Shown here one piece after another: positions 51,007 through 52,086 of a DNA stretch of 52,086 nt (position 1 is the stretch's first letter; every line of letters starts with the position of its first letter). This stretch comes from Ignavibacteria bacterium RIFOXYB12_FULL_35_14 (GTDB taxonomy: Bacteria; Bacteroidota; Ignavibacteria; Ignavibacteriales; Ignavibacteriaceae). Below the pieces are notes generated by a model. The model ran no database searches and had not been told where the DNA came from. It saw only the letters and a program-made list of their open reading frames with translations. The translations under genes were made by a program, and so were the position numbers. The stretch spans positions 1-52,086 of the forward strand of contig MHAR01000095.1 in NCBI GenBank assembly GCA_001803045.1. The letters run 5' to 3'.

Positions 51007-52086
51007 TGTAATGGTTCAAGTGAAAATTGACTTTTTATAAAAATATTTTTATAAAATTGATTCATAACACATTCTGCTCTAAGTCCCGCTCCACTTAGCT
51101 CCGCTACGCCATTTTTAAGGTTGTCTTCGCTACGCTAAGTTCCGCTAGGATTGTCAATAAAAACATAACTGTTTGTTCTCTAAGCTGCCACACTTTTTTT
51201 CCAGTATTCTTCCCTGTCTATTGCAGCTTGTTCAAGCTTTTGTTCTCTTAAAGTAATTCTTTCTTTCTCTCTGGCTAAAAGAAAATCTTCCGGACTTAGA
51301 TAAAATAAAGCACTATGTAAACGAGTCCGGTTATAATAGTCAATATACTTTGCAATTATTTCTCTTGCATCTTCTATTGAGATAAAGCTGTTTGTGTGAA
51401 GACATTCAAATCCTATTGAACGATGGAATCTCTCAAGCTTACCATTACTTTGCGGATATGCAACAGATGTTCTTATATGCGTAAGCTCTAGAAATTTTAT
51501 AAACTCCTGGAAGTCTTTAGAAATAAATTGTCCGCCATTATCAGAAATAATCCTGGGCATTTTGTCCGGGTATTTTTCCTTTGCTTTCTGGATAGTAAAC
51601 TGAACATCATATTTAGTCATATTAGCTCTTACTTCGTGATGTATTATATATCTTGAGTAACCATCCATAACCGATATAAGAAATAAGAAAGTTCCACGAA
51701 AATTTATATACTTAATATCAGTATGCCAGTGTTGATGAGGAGCTGTTGGCTGCTTAAAACCAAGCCCTTTAGAGCCTGTTTTTACAGTATTCCACTGATT
51801 TAATAAGCCTTCTGTCTTTAGTATCCGATATACACTACTGGGACTAACAGCAACAACATCTTCATCAAGCATACGGTAAGTTAAGCGGCGGTAACCATCC
51901 CGCAGGAAGTAATCATTCTCTGCATAATGATTCTTTGCATAATTAATTATAGCTTCTTTTTCCCAAGGCAGCAGCCAATTACTTTTAGGCAAACTATAAT
52001 TATGAGAATTGGCTGTAATGCTACCTCAAAAACAAGAGAAGAATTGGGAAAAGAGTGTAGAGAAAAATTAAGCGACATATTTGTAA
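51007..52086. mobile_element. Insertion sequence, left end and most of its length
   Basis: The element starts where pckG homology ends (TGTAATGGTTCAAG at about 51007) and runs past the window edge. It contains a 24-bp AT-rich palindrome centred at 51044-51045 (half-site TTTTATAAAAAT), a patch of short CGCTACGC/GCTAAG repeats at 51090-51150, and a DDE transposase on the minus strand. The transposase type suggests the IS3 superfamily. The right inverted repeat is not visible, so the ends and family are not certain. Confidence 0.8.
51180..51992 (-). CDS. IS3-type DDE transposase, OrfB-like
   Basis: A 270-residue integrase-core transposase. A helix-turn-helix region (GYRRLTYRMLDEDVVAVSPSS) precedes the catalytic domain. 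The acidic triad is D in HWHTDIKYI, D in IISDNGGQF, and E in NGKLERFH, the last two separated by 35 residues, as in IS3 and retroviral integrases. The frame starts at TTG 51992 and opens back only to a TGA near 52020. In IS3 elements OrfB is made by frameshift from an upstream OrfA, which would begin outside the window. No OrfA could be recognised in the 94 bp available. Confidence 0.88.
   Translation of the reverse strand: MPKSNWLLPWEKEAIINYAKNHYAENDYFLRDGYRRLTYRMLDEDVVAVSPSSVYRILKTEGLLNQWNTVKTGSKGLGFKQPTAPHQHWHTDIKYINFRGTFLFLISVMDGYSRYIIHHEVRANMTKYDVQFTIQKAKEKYPDKMPRIISDNGGQFISKDFQEFIKFLELTHIRTSVAYPQSNGKLERFHRSIGFECLHTNSFISIEDAREIIAKYIDYYNRTRLHSALFYLSPEDFLLAREKERITLREQKLEQAAIDREEYWKKSVAA

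Noticed and set aside
51086-51150. CGCTACGC/GCTAAG short repeats within the insertion sequence as a separate regulatory array
   Set aside because: The units are short and irregular and lie in the non-coding end of a mobile element. They are better treated as part of that element.
1-52086. CRISPR arrays, rRNA and tRNA genes
   Set aside because: No regularly spaced direct repeats, ribosomal RNA blocks or convincing cloverleaf sequences were seen on either strand. A covariance-model scan was not possible.

Overview
The window reads as chromosomal DNA of a low-GC (roughly one third G+C by eye) Gram-negative bacterium of the Ignavibacteria / Chlorobi-Bacteroidota group. The evidence is: type IX secretion-style C-terminal tails (NYPNPFNP followed by a GVYxY strand motif) on two multihaem cytochromes; a fused LpxC-FabZ lipid A gene; many outer-membrane beta-barrels and lipoproteins; and family-level resemblances throughout. 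No rRNA, tRNA or CRISPR array was seen. The taxon is an inference.

Layout. 1-1 kb: a possible insertion-sequence end, then a VapB/VapC-like toxin-antitoxin pair. The pair lies between a diverged 5' fragment of a phoH-like gene (161-221) and the complete phoH-like gene (from 1082), which lacks any ATG/GTG/TTG start for its PIN domain. 2.4-4.8 kb: a palindromic repeat cluster, two lipoproteins and a TauE/SafE exporter. 4.9-11 kb: two secreted multihaem c-type cytochromes, divergent from an OmpR-type response regulator and its sensor kinase, with a 24-bp perfect palindrome between them. 11-18.3 kb: mnmA, an HD phosphohydrolase, an OmpA-like protein, a family B DNA polymerase, a 50-residue membrane peptide and citrate synthase. 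18.7-26.3 kb: a same-strand run of a beta-barrel, two small exported proteins, a sensor kinase, an NtrC-type activator, a coiled-coil exported protein and a second barrel, the last four with overlapping ends. A PAS kinase converges on it.

28.3-36.3 kb: a mixed region with three decayed genes (a secreted FSRYGF-type protein, msrA, and a BCAM0308-like fragment). Between them are intact HAD hydrolase, DUF1684, exported Pcm, a membrane-embedded spermidine-synthase-like protein and a PflX-type radical SAM gene. 36.4-45 kb: one long minus-strand envelope operon (uppS, bamA, two ompH/skp, lpxD, lpxC/fabZ, lpxA, lipoyl ligase). 45.1-46.6 kb: lexA followed by a mini WYL-like gene and a nuclease-fold gene, behind a promoter with a LexA-box-like operator in its spacer. 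46.6-49.9 kb: ilvE, alkaline phosphatase and an MlaE permease. 50-52 kb: GTP-type PEP carboxykinase, cut after about 313 codons by an insertion sequence that runs off the window.

Leads most worth following: the lexA/WYL/nuclease-fold operon; the AUC start of phoH, conserved in a partial duplicate around vapBC; the T9SS-tagged cytochromes with their divergent two-component system; and the overlapping kinase/NtrC/coiled-coil/barrel operon. All positions come from reading the sequence by hand; no database search was run.
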